Assembly: GCF_000004195.4 (NCBI RefSeq)
Contig: NC_030683.2
Span: forward strand, 85,399,410 to 85,463,409
Origin: Xenopus tropicalis
Taxonomy: Eukaryota; Chordata; Amphibia; Anura; Pipidae
Length of the DNA stretch: 64,000 bases
Direction of reading: 5' to 3'
The translations under genes and the position numbers were made by a program. The notes below the pieces were generated by a model. That model did not search any database. It saw only the letters and a list, made by a program, of their open reading frames with translations, and was not told the DNA's origin. Position 1 is the stretch's first letter; the number at the start of each line of letters is the position of its first letter. Positions 33,531 to 45,926 of the stretch are shown here, one piece after another.

Positions 33531-33888
33531 TGAATGTACTACTTTCCAACAGATGGATTTACTTATCAAATTTACTTTGATATTATATGGATTACGATAC
33601 TAAGATTGGGTTCCTAACCTTAATGCAGGTCACATACATTTTGTCTTGTCACTAGATGAAGCTGGTATCCTTGATCACATGGTTTAAAGGGGGTGATGGG
33701 TAAAAGAGTTTATAAGGCTGATCACTCAGTTGTTCTGTGAACTGCACCAAAGGAAGAATCCTTGTGGTCCAAAATATGTAGTGCAATGCATCTCTAAATA
33801 AATCATCTTTTGCATTGATGCAACTCTCCAGTGGACTTTTTTTGTTTTCATGATATTTTATTTTGGAGGTGGTGACTAGAAGCCACTG

Positions 33889-34024
33889 CAGGCCTGGACT
33901 GGGCTTCAAGTACACACAGGCCCAAAAATACCGCTGCCAGCCCACTAAATAGTGACTGTCAATGGCATCTTACAGCAGCCCCTCTGGCATTTGCCAGAAC
34001 CCACAGATTGCCAGTCCGGTCCTG
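33889..34024. mobile_element. Short hAT-type MITE, perfect 8-bp target duplication
   Basis: The ends CAGGCCTGGACTGG and CCAGTCCGGTCCTG are near-complements, flanked by AGCCACTG on both sides (33881-33888 and 34025-34032). At 136 bp it is internally deleted. Confidence 0.82.
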
Positions 34025-34032
34025 AGCCACTG

Positions 34033-35440
34033 TATTAAAGAGCTAAAGGTACGATATACTGCAGTAATCTCTAAAGGACATTCTGAATGGGGCTTGCCAA
34101 CCCTGTCCTTACCACTTGCTATAACCATTTCTTGTTGGACATCAATGTAATACTGATAAAACAGCAAATCTGCAGCCTTATTCTTTTTAATATGCACAGG
34201 TATATTTTCATAGTTATAATGAATATTGCAGTTGGGGGACCCTATTGCCTTATGCAGCAGAGAGCAACTAAAGGGAATGAAAACCCTATGAAAACAAGGA
34301 ATAAGCTGCTGTTCCACATTTACTTATAGAAACTATTTGGCTTTGCACCTTGGCTGAGCTGGAACAGCCTTGTGCCACTTCTAAATGATCTATTAATATA
34401 AGCACCCTGTATTTTGTATGACTTTGGCATTTGAGAGCACATTGGAAGGTACAGAACATAATCTGTTTCCTAGCAACCAGCTCAACAAAATGATCCAAAA
34501 CTTTAGTGATCTGTTCTCAGCAGAAGGGTGATAGACGTGTCGTACTGGTGTTTCCAAGCAGAACTGAATTAAAAGAGTTGAACTGATGCTGATCGTCACA
34601 CATTGGGGGGAATGTAATAAAAGTCATTACCGGAAATGCAAGAAAAATTTCCTTTTGTGCGTCCAATTCTTACTTTGTGCTAAATGTTCTTGTTTAAATG
34701 CTTGTATAAATCCAGTACTAGAGTAACTTTGGAAATAAACCCTTGAGAATCTAAGGAGGGGGAAAGTCAAAAAAATAAATGGATAAAAAGGAGAAGGGGA
34801 ATGAGAAAATGGGGGCATGGGATTGAATAATAATATGGACAAGTTGTTAAGCCCATTGAGCCTTTAAACAGTCTCTCCAGTTTGCGGTCTAGAGTTTAAT
34901 GTCAGCCATTCGATATTCTCAGTTGTTTTCCTTTCTGTTAGTGTAGGATTCATTGTTTAAAAAACAAAGGGTCCAAACCAATTTAGCCAGGCAGCCCCTT
35001 GTTGTGTCAACTTGTTCAGCTGCCATGAGCGCTTGCTAGACCAGCTCTATCCAGAAGTCTATAGTGTAGGGGTATGGCTTGTTTCCCATTTTATGGCTAG
35101 AGTTTTTTTGTGTAAAACAGCAGGAACATAAGTATAAGTTTGTTCAATTCTACATAATACTGTGTACAGGAAAAAAATAAGAGAAGAACTGTATGGTGAC
35201 ATCCACCGAGGATAGAGCCATTACTGTGGCACTTAGGAAGAGATTTTTGTCCAAAGTATCTGAACTGAGGGCAATGCAAAAACATGTAGTAAAAGTCAGG
35301 AACAGGATCCATACAGGAAAATAAGGGTTAATTCTGTGTGAATTTAATATAGCCTTTGCGAACCTGGAAATTGTTTAGTGATCCACCAGTGGAAGAAAAT
35401 TGCAAATGTTATAGTTTGTACCAGTGCGCAGTGTATGTAA
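34033..35440. other. Intergenic sequence, nothing identified
   Basis: Open frames here of up to about 115 codons lack family features, splice context or repeat homology that I can see. Confidence 0.45.
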
Positions 35441-35769
35441 TACAGGTATGGGATCCGTTATCTAGAGATTCATTATCCAGAAAGCTCAATATTACAGGAA
35501 GGCCATATCCCATAGACTCCATTTTAATCAAATAATTCAAAATTTTAAAATGTCTTCCTTTTTCTCTGTAATATTAAAAAAGTTCATTGTATGGGATCCT
35601 AACTAAGATTTCATTAATCCTTACATGGAGGAAAAACAATCCTATTTGGTTTAATTAATGTCTAAATGGTTTTTATTAGACTTAAGGTATAGAGATTCAA
35701 ATTACAGACATATTCTTTATCAAGAAAGCCCCATGTTCTGAGTATTATGGATAAGGTCCCATACCTGTA
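35441..35769 (+). repeat. 'TACAGGTATGGGATC' MITE, diverged copy
   Basis: TACAGGTATGGGATCCGTTA at the left, CCATACCTGTA at the right, with CCCATAGACTCCATT and GACTTAAGGTATAG internally. It has more substitutions than the copy at 8250. Confidence 0.78.
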
Positions 35770-36209
35770 TAATCTCTTAGTTAGTAGGTATTAGTTATTA
35801 GAGACAGGTGGGACTCATACATGAGAAAGAAGAACAGAGCCATGTGAACATGTTTAGTCCTGGAAAAAGTATAAAATTGTCTTTAACATAAGTAACCTGA
35901 ATAAAAAAACCGCAAGAAACAAAATGAACACAGTTCCTCTTGCGTTAATTGGGTCACTAGTCCTGGAGAGTTGTGGGACAGTATTGTTTTAAGAATCCAT
36001 CCCTAAGGTTTCTAACAACAGTTTCCTGCATGATTTAACCCATTATACAAAGTTTAAGTTAACTGAAAGTTGTAGTCCTTTGGGTAGAACAATGTTGAGA
36101 TAGAATGGTTATTTCCCTACTTAGAACAACATAATTTTTTACTGCTTTCTATGGGCTATTTCACTGGTGAAATTTAGCATTGTTGTTATAAAATGAATAC
36201 TGCTGATAT

Positions 36210-36434
36210 CATGAAGAATAGATTACAAAGAGTGGTGGTAAGTAGTGAGTAGTGCAGGGGTTTGTCCTCGGTACTGCCTCTGTATCTGCTGATGATACTT
36301 CATTGTACGACACTATTGCCATTTTGCCTAGAGATTTGACTAAACTGGAGAACTGGGCAGCAAACAGGCAAATGATGTACCATGTTTATAAATTTACTAC
36401 AGTAGAGATAACACAAATGCAAGTTATACACTAG
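36210..36434 (+). pseudogene. Decayed LINE reverse transcriptase fragment (CR1/L2 group-like)
   Basis: Readable pieces line up with the RT of CR1-type LINEs: RLQRVVV, then VLGTA at the position of the VPQGSVLGPLLF motif, ADDTSLYD at the catalytic ADD, and LTKLENWAANRQM then QVIH matching the following conserved block. A stretch between VLG and ADD is deleted, and a stop interrupts the first part. It is an old, non-functional remnant. Clade assignment is from motif memory. Confidence 0.65.
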
Positions 36435-37801
36435 TTGTAGTAACCCAAGATCTATAGTTAGTTTAATAAATGGATGTGTGTGACTATGTGATTATGTTAT
36501 CTGGCATTCAGTAAAGGTCTCACAAAGGGGGATCTGGGAATTGCCAAATTGTTGGGAACTGGGGAGAAAGAAACAAGATCTTTGGCGATAGGTCTTTGGC
36601 CCTATCAAATTAAAACGGCGGGTATTGGGGCCGTCAGACAGAGGACTGAATCAACAAGCCGATACTGTCCCTAATTCTATGGGAAAATCAAACCTGCCCA
36701 ATTTTCGTCAAGATATCTATATGGGAGGTTTGTCTAAAGGACTCCAATCGGCAGCTTAAATCTGCCTGTGTATGCCCACCTTAATGCACTCAGAATTTCA
36801 GTGCTTTATTCATAGTCTAAAGGCTCAGAGTTGCATTGTCATAAAGACTATAGCACTTTCGAAATGCCAGTCTTAGAACAAAGCAATACAAATCCTGACT
36901 GCAGTGTTGGATACACTGGCAGTTACTAAACAGCATTCTTGTGCTGTGAGTTGCTGACAGATTTCTCCCAACTTAACAGGCTGATTCCAGTGTGAATCCA
37001 CAATTTACACAAGGCACAGCTGCCAAACATCATGGAGTAGTGTGTTGTAGGTTATGTTGGGAATGTATGTTGATAAAGCATTTATAGCTCCAAAAATGTA
37101 AGAAAAAATTAAATAAATCTATGTGTGAAAAAGAATGATTAAAGATTCTCTACAATATGGGCGGATGCTTAAAGTTCTGACAGATTATATCTAACATTTA
37201 AGAAATTACTTCAGTTGCTAATGCTCTTGTTTGGCCAGAGCCCCTGAGAGTGAAAGTCAACCTGTCAGATATGGCGGCCACCAACCTGTGCTGCGCATTA
37301 AAAAAATAAATCATATTATATAAGGGCCTATGCTATGCTAGGAAAGAACCGTAATTTATTTATATGGCATTTATACCAGTGTTGAGATGAACTAAATAAT
37401 CTATAATAGGCCTACTCCTCTTCTTATTCCCTATTTGATATGAAATGTCTTTTAATTCTGTGGGTAAATTCATAGATACATTACAAACTGGTTTTGTTTA
37501 TTTTATCTCATGTTCTTTTAACTGTAGTCGCAAAATGAAGTTTTTCAACTTAGAATGTCTTACCTGGAAAGTTAAAACTTTGAGGATTGTTGACCATTAT
37601 CATCATCCATACGATGTGATCAGTATGAGTTTTGCTAGTTTCCCCATTTATTTCTGATTTTGTACATTTGGAGCTAAAGTCTTCAAGGAAAAAGCAAAAT
37701 AGACTTTTTTTTTGCATCTGTAGCCACTGAATGGTAAAACCAAAGTGGTTCATTTTATTCCTAGGTACATTTGAATCAATGATTTGAATTTCAATCTTCC
37801 T
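36435..37801. other. Intergenic sequence, one MITE end
   Basis: Near 36580-36785 a GC-richer stretch ends TGTGTATGCCCACCTTAA, the look of a TTAA-type MITE terminus. Nothing else identified. Confidence 0.4.
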
Positions 37802-38030
37802 TTAAAGGAGAAGGAAAGGCTAATAAAGAGTTAATCTCAAGCTGCAGGCATACCTTCAGTTCTCTTGGTCTGGGTGCCTGTGCAGGAGTGAGGCATTATA
37901 GGAACTTTCTTTACACAGCTCAGCGTGTTTTCTTCCTGTTTGGCTTCTGATCATCTGAACAGGTGAAATATGGGGAGACTTAAGTCTCCCCATATTTCAC
38001 CTGTTCAGATGATGTTGAGACTGTTATCAG
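37802..38030. repeat. TTAA-type MITE left end running into a perfect palindrome
   Basis: It starts TTAAAGGAGAAGGAAAGGC, the left terminus of the family at 30710 and 52949, but no matching right terminus is present. The tail of the recognisable unit ends in the 64-bp palindrome 37950-38013. Confidence 0.6.
37950..38013. repeat. 64-bp perfect palindrome without spacer
   Basis: Each 32-base arm is the exact complement of the other, with the symmetry centre at CTT|AAG (37981/37982). The arms contain GAACAGGTGAAATATGGGGA. It could extrude as a cruciform. Confidence 0.95.
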
Positions 38031-38099
38031 TAAATGATCAGCATTGTCTATTTTAGTAGCCACTACAAGTAGTTGTGGGTAGAAGTCAATGGGAGTTAT

Positions 38100-38766
38100 C
38101 CTAGGCAAAGTCAAGCCATATTTTCAATTTGTGATTTTTGAGTTTTTTTGAGTATGTAAACTCACAAATTCGAGACACTACAGTTTTTTTTATTCAAACC
38201 AGTTTTTTTTTATTAATAAATAATAATAAATTTCGAATTCTTGTTGAATCTTGTATATACAGACTTGAAAATTGATAAATAAGCCCATAAGTGATTGTGG
38301 TCCAGGATTGTGGATTGAGGTTATGCTCTCCCTAAAACACTGTATCCCAATAAATAGAGTAAATCCCTTTAACAATATAGCTGATCTCAAATGGTATGTC
38401 ATATTGTTTTTACAAATATAGTTATGTTAAAGGAGCAGTAAGTGCCAAAACTGTGTGTTAGTATATGGTGGGAAGGTGATCTGGTGTTGATGCCAGGTTG
38501 TGGTATAAAGTTCTAGACAGGGGGCAGGGTGTATGACACCAGAGGATGGAGCTGGGGAAATCAGGGGATGATTGGTGATGTTTATGGGGCAGGTCAATTA
38601 TGTCATAGGTGGGGCTATGATGTGACTGTCTGTGAATGGCTGTAAACTGTGTCAGTCAGGGAAGAGTTATTTTCTGGTTCTGAAATCTGGCAGGCAGTTT
38701 TTGAACTGGATATCATATGTAAAAACTGGACTGTCTAGTTCAAAACTGGACAGGTAGCAACCCTAG
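38100..38766. other. Intergenic sequence with a degraded foldback remnant
   Basis: Around 38160-38290, AAACTCACAAATTCGAG and AAAATTGATAAATAAGCCC resemble the palindromic repeat at 40755-41160. The rest shows nothing. Confidence 0.4.
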
Positions 38767-39045
38767 GGGGCAGATTTATCAAAACACGAATTCGAATCCT
38801 GAATGGGAAAAATTCGGATTGGAAACGAAAATTTCTTAAGATCGCAAATATCACGAAAATGCTTACAAAAAAATCGTATTAGTCATGATAATATCGTATT
38901 GGCGATCCGAAAGTCACAAAATTTTTGTACCGAACAATTGTAACCCGATCGAAAAAGTTGTGCAAGCGCCGAAAAAGTCGCGGAACATACGATTGGACTG
39001 ATCGAACACACGCTCGGAGCATTCGTGGATAAGTAAATGTGCCCC
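38767..39045. mobile_element. Palindromic Harbinger-like MITE, TAG flanks
   Basis: The ends GGGGCAGATTTATC and the complement of GGGGCACATTTACTTATCC lie between TAG at 38764-38766 and 39046-39048. The inner arms share AATTCGGATTGG and CGAAAAAGT motifs with the 24172 family but are more diverged. Confidence 0.65.
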
Positions 39046-39048
39046 TAG

Positions 39049-40754
39049 GTATCCGTCTACAAACAGATCTACCATTTCTGCATATTGCACATCTACCAAA
39101 CTATACATTTCATTAGAGAAATGGCCTGTTTGTGCCAGATGTGCAATTCCTGGTGGCTCCATTTGCATGTATGAAATAGACAAATCTCATCTTTCTCTGC
39201 ACCACTAACTTACCATTACATTTCAGATCCCAATTTGACATGTATTTCAATGTAACCAAAGTTTTAACATCCCTTTTAATTCATATCATGTTAATGTCAT
39301 CATTAGAAAATTAGAAATGTCCTCAGTGCAGCTAAAATAATAATCAAATAAAAAATTCCAGCAGAGATGAAAAGTAATTGGTTTGTATTTTTTTGTTTCA
39401 AACCTGAAATGGCAGCAAATAAAAAGGAGCCGGTATTCTCCCATGCAAACCACGCGAGCCGCCCATCTGAGCATCAGCTGCTTCTGGCATCACATGAAAC
39501 ACATTCAGCTTGAATAAAATCACAAAAAAAGTTTTAGAAATTGAGATTTTTGAATTTATCAGGAAGGACAGAATTAGTTTTTCAGAAATTACACAATGCA
39601 GGAATTGGAGGACTCTCTTTCGATGGGAAAAACAATAACAGGAGCTGGTTTAAAAGGAAGCTTAAGAGAGAATGGTTTCAAACTACCGTCATACAGAGTT
39701 AACAGTTATGGCTTTTCAGATATTTTTCCCCAAATATGTTTGTAAAATCAAGCTTAAATGCTAAATAAACTTTTTTTTTCATATTCTTTTATTTTCCTTT
39801 GTATGTAATGTCAAAGTAACAGCCTTGTTTTCAGAGTTCAGGTGAAAATATCACCATCTGTAGGCAAACCTTTATCAATGCAAATCCTCTCAAACCATGA
39901 TAAATTAGTTCCCATCCATCACCTCAGCTAAACAGAAAATCGCATCAATAAATCGCTGATTTTGTTTCATTTGATCCTCCATTTCTGATGACTGAAGAAG
40001 AGCTGCGAAACCTTTTGCCCTTGAGACTTTAATATTATTTGTTAACATTTTTTATGATGCCAAATGGTCTGTGTTAGAATGGGTGTCGTTCTTTAGCTGC
40101 AGAACCATATGGCAGAGCAAGTAATAAATAAAGTATTGTGATAGTTAATGAACCTAATTGCTGGCAATGGTTTTAATACCAGGGATGTGCTGCTGAGAAT
40201 TTAGCACCGCATTAAACATGCGACAGAACTCCTCTGACTTCTGAGGCTTAATTTAAGTTCTATATTGCAAACTAGAGAAAATAATTCTCAACCCTCCTGC
40301 TGGAGCAGCAACCTGCTGGTAGACTGTGATTATACGGAATTACTAAAATCTCAATCAATTTTATATACGCTATTAACACTTGCTGTGCTGCCAATATTTT
40401 TTATTGGGCTGTACTGGTTACAGCTCTGGATAATGTCTTTAAAGTAATACTTGGGTTATTTATCAAAGTGCAAATCTGGGGCAATGAAATAAACAGCAAC
40501 ACAATTCCCCAAGCAATAGGTATACTTGCTATTTTAATAGGGTTTAATTGGTATTTAGGGTTTATTACATGGGTCATCATTATTAAAAAAAAAACATAAA
40601 TATAGATATTTCTTGTACAGGCATGGGCTTTATTGTCTGTTATAGTGGGGTTCTCCACAATCTATTGTATCAAAATGCAGTAAGGTTCCTAAAAAAAAAC
40701 AGAGAATTTGTCGTATGTGGTAAATTCATGACAATATAAACCTTTCTCAATGAA
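39049..40754. other. Repeat-poor intergenic block, candidate conserved noncoding sequence
   Basis: No transposon termini are visible over about 1.7 kb. The 39470-40260 part has mixed composition rather than simple AT-rich decay (for example TTAATGAACCTAATTGCTGG near 40146). Regulatory function is speculation without alignment. Confidence 0.25.
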
Positions 40755-41160
40755 TTTATGGGTCTGATTTATCAAGGTTTGAATTAAAATTTTTCTGCAA
40801 TTCAAACTTTTATGCGCAAAAAAACCCCCCAAATTCAAATGATGGTTTCCAAAATGCAAATGTCTGATATTTATCAAGCATGAACAATTACAAAACTCAA
40901 ATGTAAAACTTAGGCATGTAAAAGCTTGTGAGTTCATGAAGTCAATGGCAAAATTAATACTTTTTCGAGTTTTTCAAATGTATTGTATTTATATGATAAG
41001 TAGAATCCGAATTGAATGCATTTGAGGTTTTTTCACAGTTTGTTCAATCATGTTTTTTTTGTTTTCAATTTTTTAAAAATAAATAAGCAAATAGAGTTTG
41101 GTAAAATTTTGAGTTTGTTCGATATAAAAAATTCACAAATTCGAAACTGATCAATAAGCA
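40755..41160. repeat. Degenerate palindromic MITE
   Basis: GGGTCTGATTTATCAAGG at the left is loosely matched in inverse at ATTCGAAACTGATCAATAAGC. Repeated AATTCAAA and CACAAATTCG motifs suggest an old foldback element. Confidence 0.5.
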
Positions 41161-42213
41161 TCTGTGTCCTGCTCAAGGTGACAAGCAAACGACATGGGAA
41201 TGAAAGTCAATCTGCCCTGCATCCCAGTCCATTGACCACAGAACCACAGTTTTCATTACATTGTGGGATTTTGTGAGTGACCAGCTTTCAGCTTTTAATA
41301 AACAACTGGGCAAAATAGTAACATTGACATAAAGTAACTGTGCTAATTTGCCCCTGTTTTGCCCCAAATGTGTGCCTTTTTTTTCAAAAGAGACATATGA
41401 TTGAAGTTCTAAGTATCACAAATTTCTTCATGCATCATGAAAATCCTGTGCCATGGCAACTGGAGATATGAATGCAAATCAGATGAGTCTGATTAATACA
41501 TTTTCCAAAGACTGCAGACTTCGGATATGGTTCTAATGTAGTGGCGGCAAATTTATTCCTGGTACCCAATCAGAACTGCATCCAAATATTCCAGAATTTA
41601 TGTCACTTTGTCCTGCTATACTAATTTTTCATAGCATGTTGTGCTTCTGAAATACCCTCCATGCTACAGCAAATTGTGGTGTTGACGTTAGGCTTCATAC
41701 ATTTCACTCACATGGCACATGGTAACCACAGCTCTGTGTATAACACACATTTTTAAGGTCTCAGCATTTAGGCAACAAATTTAATATATCTTTAAATGTT
41801 AGTGGTATTCTGATTGGATATTTAGCATCAGGAAATCTGTGTTATGGTGATGACAGCCCCTACAAATATATAATAAAAATGAGATTAAATAGCTATCACA
41901 CCACTCTGCACTCACACAAAACCATGTTTATATCTCTCTTGTGTGCGTGGGACAGAGGTATAGAATCCTGAGGCTTGGGGGGATTATAAACAAATGGAGC
42001 AGCTTTCAGAGTCAACTGCTAACTAATCAATCAAGCAGATTTATACAAGCCAGGTTATGGTTTTTAGAATAAAAGCATTTAGGTGTACCTAGAATGTTCT
42101 TAATGTAGTTTGTGCTTGTCGTATAAATGGGGGGGCAATTTTAGTTAGTAGCTTTCTGCACAAGATGTCTTAATTATCAATATATGTTATAACCAAAGTC
42201 CTGTTTTGAGCAG
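41161..42213. other. Intergenic sequence, nothing identified
   Basis: No supported gene or element. Confidence 0.4.
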
Positions 42214-42542
42214 TACAGTTATCGGTTCTGTTATCTGGAAACCCATTATTCATACAGTTACGAATTGCAAGAAGGCCATCTCCCATAGACTCCATTATAA
42301 GCAAATGATTCTAATTTTTAAAAAGGATTTCCTTTTTTTCTGTAATAATAAAACAGAAACTTGTACTTGGTGGTAACTGAGCTATAATTATCCCTTACTG
42401 GGGGCAAAACAATCCCATTGGGTTTAATGTTTAAATTATTTTTTTAGTAGACGTAAGGTATAGAGCTCCAAATTACAGAAATACCCATTATCTGGAAAAC
42501 CCCTGGTCCCGAGCATTCTTGATGACAGGTCCCATACCTGCA
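42214..42542 (+). repeat. 'TACAGGTAT' MITE, diverged copy
   Basis: TACAGTTATCGGTTCTG at the left and GGTCCCATACCTGCA at the right, with CCATAGACTCCATTATAAG and AGACGTAAGGTATAG internally. Confidence 0.75.
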
Positions 42543-45500
42543 TATATCACAAGCTCCCTAGCAGTGTTTGGCCATCTGGGTATTTGGATTTCCTCCTGTC
42601 TAATGTATACTCCTGGTCAGCCTGTGTCTGCTAATGCCATCTGCATGCCAATATGCTAAAAAATAGTTCAATCTCAGAATTTATGCACCTTCTTAGGCAT
42701 TTTGAACGTATGTTCCATGACTGGTTTTACACAAATATATATATACAGTACGTTTATATATAATGGGTGTTCGCCTTGTATTATTTGTGTTTTGATACAA
42801 TAAGATATTCCTCTTGCATTTGTTGATATGAGTGGCTCCCCATTTAATAAAGATAATAAAGTGCTCCTTGCACTTCCATATAGTTGCACTAAGTGCCATT
42901 GCCTCTGTCTTGCTTATTATGCTGAATTGTGGCCAAGTGCACCTGTTGGCGCTGGGCAACTCTGGTGATATGGCTACTCTAAAAGTGGTGCTAAAGCCAT
43001 AGCAGGTTGCATCAATGCACACAACAGACTTGTGGCAAAAAGTTTTAATGTCATTTTAACACAAAGGGCCGAAAGTGATGCAATTCGCACCCTGAAATTT
43101 TAGCCACAACTCATGTCCAATTTTCTACCACATGTGTGTGCATTTGCATTTTGCTTTGACACATCAGGGGCAAATAACAGTGGGTGCATTTCCACACTTG
43201 GCAGTAAATATCTTGGAATTGTGGGGGGAAATGCTGCTTCAGAAATTACCCTTCTTAGGTGAAGATGAATTTATTTTGTAGGTAGCTAGATCTGCTCAGT
43301 CATTGGTGTTTCTGGTTACAATCAACTGGTCACTTTATTTATGCAACATCCTGTATGCTACAACACCCTATAATGAACCTGAATGAGTAGGAGGCATAGT
43401 GATGATAAGGCAGAGAGTAAGAACAGGTAGTGGATCTTCAAGGTCAAAGAAAAGTACAGAAAGGTTGGGGAAGTCATAACACATCACAAGCCTTTCTGTA
43501 AAGTTCATGTTGGACTAAACCGGCCATGCCCAAGGATCATTATTATTATCATCATCATTTATATGGCACCTAAAATTACCCATAACCTTTGTATAATTTG
43601 TATCTCTGACCCAATGCAGCACACAATATAATTTTTCTAGTACGTGTTCAATTCTAGGGTAAGTTTAATAGGTAGCCCAAAGGGAAAGGAATAAGAGAAA
43701 AGACATATTCCATGCTAAAGATACCTTATTTGACACTAAAGACTGAAGTTCTTTGAATAATGATTTGGAGGGAAGAGAGAAACATACAGAGACGGAGACC
43801 TGGAAGGGGGAGACACATATAAAAGAGAGCGTAAAACACACACATAAGGGAAGGAGTCTGTAAGACCCATAGCGCTGAAGATGAATAGATAGTTCACTTT
43901 TTCAGGATTGACAAAGACAGAATGAGATAAGGGAGAGAGAGTGAGAAAGAGAGACAAGGGTGTGTAAAACAAACCCCTCTTTTATAAGAGGTTCATACAT
44001 TCATGCTCATTCATGCTCAGTTAACATAATACACTACTTAGGAACTGATAGATTTTATAATATTTGTATTTCTTAATAGCCGAAAACATGACTCAGTGTA
44101 GCAGAAAAACATTCATGTGTAGTACCTGCATTCCCTGTCTAATACTTACCGGTATTTGGCATTTCTTTTACAAGCATTGTGGAGGCAACAAAGTGATTTA
44201 CAGTGGTTACAGCACTTACTTATCCACAGCAGCTCATCCAGCTCAATTCAGCTCATCATACAATTCACAATAAATATAAATTGACCTTTGTATATAGTGA
44301 TTTTCTGCATTTATCTACAAACCAGTTAGCCTCAACAGAAATGAAATGAAGTCATTATTAACCTCTGATTTCCAGACTGTTTCCTCCAAGCCATGTTGCT
44401 TGATATTCATGTTATTCGTTCACTTCAGTTCAGCACCTAAATGGTTACACTGATTTTTTTTCTCAGGAGGACAAGTTCCTAAATACATGGGCACAGCTCG
44501 GCATGTTCATTTTCAGACTAGTACACGGTGAGTGGATATAATTATAGGTGCCTGCTTTGCGCTCATGATAACCAACCATTTGGGCAGTCCCATCGGGAAA
44601 TCATTGCCTTACAAACTCATTTCAAGCACATCCATATTCTCTTGTCTGGCTGAGTTCTTGTCCATCTGTTTCAATGGCCCCATGCCCACTCAGCAAGTCA
44701 TTCACATCATTGCCCTAGGGCACCAATGCCACTTAACAATGGCTGTAGATAGCCAGCCTCATTTGCAGTGCTAATGCCATGCCGTTTCCAAGAGGCAGGT
44801 CTTTCTGTGCCAAAATAGGCAGCTGGCACCTTGTGTTCTTTTCCTATGGAAACAACCATTCAAGAGCCATAAACCTGCTCCCTATTTGTCGCCTGATTCT
44901 TTAATGAGCGTTTTACTCATGAAAAAGTACCTTACCAAGATGGATGGTTCCCTACTGTGTCAATAATAGCTGTTCCAGTAAATATTTTTTAAGGAAAAGC
45001 TCACAGCATTGCTACAGGGTGACTGGGTCCCTCAGCAAGATGGCTTTTGGCACCAACGTCTATGCAGCAAATTGCACTTAATCTAAAGATAAATAAAAAC
45101 ATGCAGGCTTAAAGGGCTAGTTTCATTTGGGACACTGGAATGCTGATAACACTGCTAAAAGATCACACACTCTAATTAACATTTCAGTTTTTTCACATCA
45201 TAAATAATAAAAGGGATGTTTATGGTATCAATGTTATTGAAGGGACACTAGAGCTTTTTTCCCACTCTGTGTATTGTACATAAAAAGTAGATTCATAGTC
45301 ATATCTGTAAAGCTTTCCCATAGAGGAGGCAAGAAGGCTCCTTCACAGCCACAAATGCAGTTGTGCTAAAATGGAAGCAATTGTTGTTAGTATTTATTAT
45401 AGTTACTTGTATCCAAACACACTCCTTGTACCTCGGTATAGTTACAGCAATCACCAATGCATCCAATCCTGCCCCCTTCTGCTTTATCACTTGCACATTC

Positions 45501-45857
45501 TCTTACTGATGCAAGGGATTCCTGGAGATAGCATCACCCAGAACATGGCCATAATTCCAGGGTTCCTGCTGTGGGTTGTGTCCATAGGTGCAGCAGACCT
45601 GCACACACAAGAATCCCACACAAACAACAGTGGGAGATCCTGACAGCAACCTGCATCTAATTTGTCCAAATGCACAACCACAATTGCAATAGAGGCAACT
45701 GCAGCACAACACTACTCTGTGTGCCCACATTTAAGAGAGAGATTGTTTACAGTATTTGTGCTGTATTAGTTACAATGTGGCATTACTTAAATGTCATTTG
45801 TTTGGTTTGATGAAAATAGGAAATAAGGGGCATATCGGTTTATACTGTTGCCCTTAG
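42543..45857. other. Intergenic block, mostly repeat-poor
   Basis: A small TTATTATTATCATCATC tract at 43543 precedes ATATGGCACC, resembling the antisense 3' end of a LINE. The 44380-44960 part lacks any repeat hallmark and has balanced composition, so it is a candidate conserved noncoding block. No exon could be supported. Confidence 0.3.
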
Positions 45858-45926
45858 CTCAATGGTTAATATTCATTTGTGTGTAAAGTTACCTTCATTG
45901 CACACAAATGAATATTAACCATTGAG
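45858..45926. repeat. Perfect 26-bp-arm hairpin with 17-base loop
   Basis: The arm 45858-45883 (starting CTCAATGGTTAATATTC) is exactly complementary to 45901-45926. The 69-base stem-loop is the size of a microRNA precursor, but perfect arms are more typical of a MITE remnant. No target duplication is seen. Confidence 0.9.

Noticed and set aside
33970..34317. 115-codon open frame on the minus strand
   Set aside because: It runs across a hAT MITE boundary and has no motif, splice context or composition suggesting a real protein.
45371..45730. Overlapping open frames of 60-90 codons on both strands
   Set aside because: No start context, splice signals or family motifs; probably chance openness in a less AT-rich stretch.
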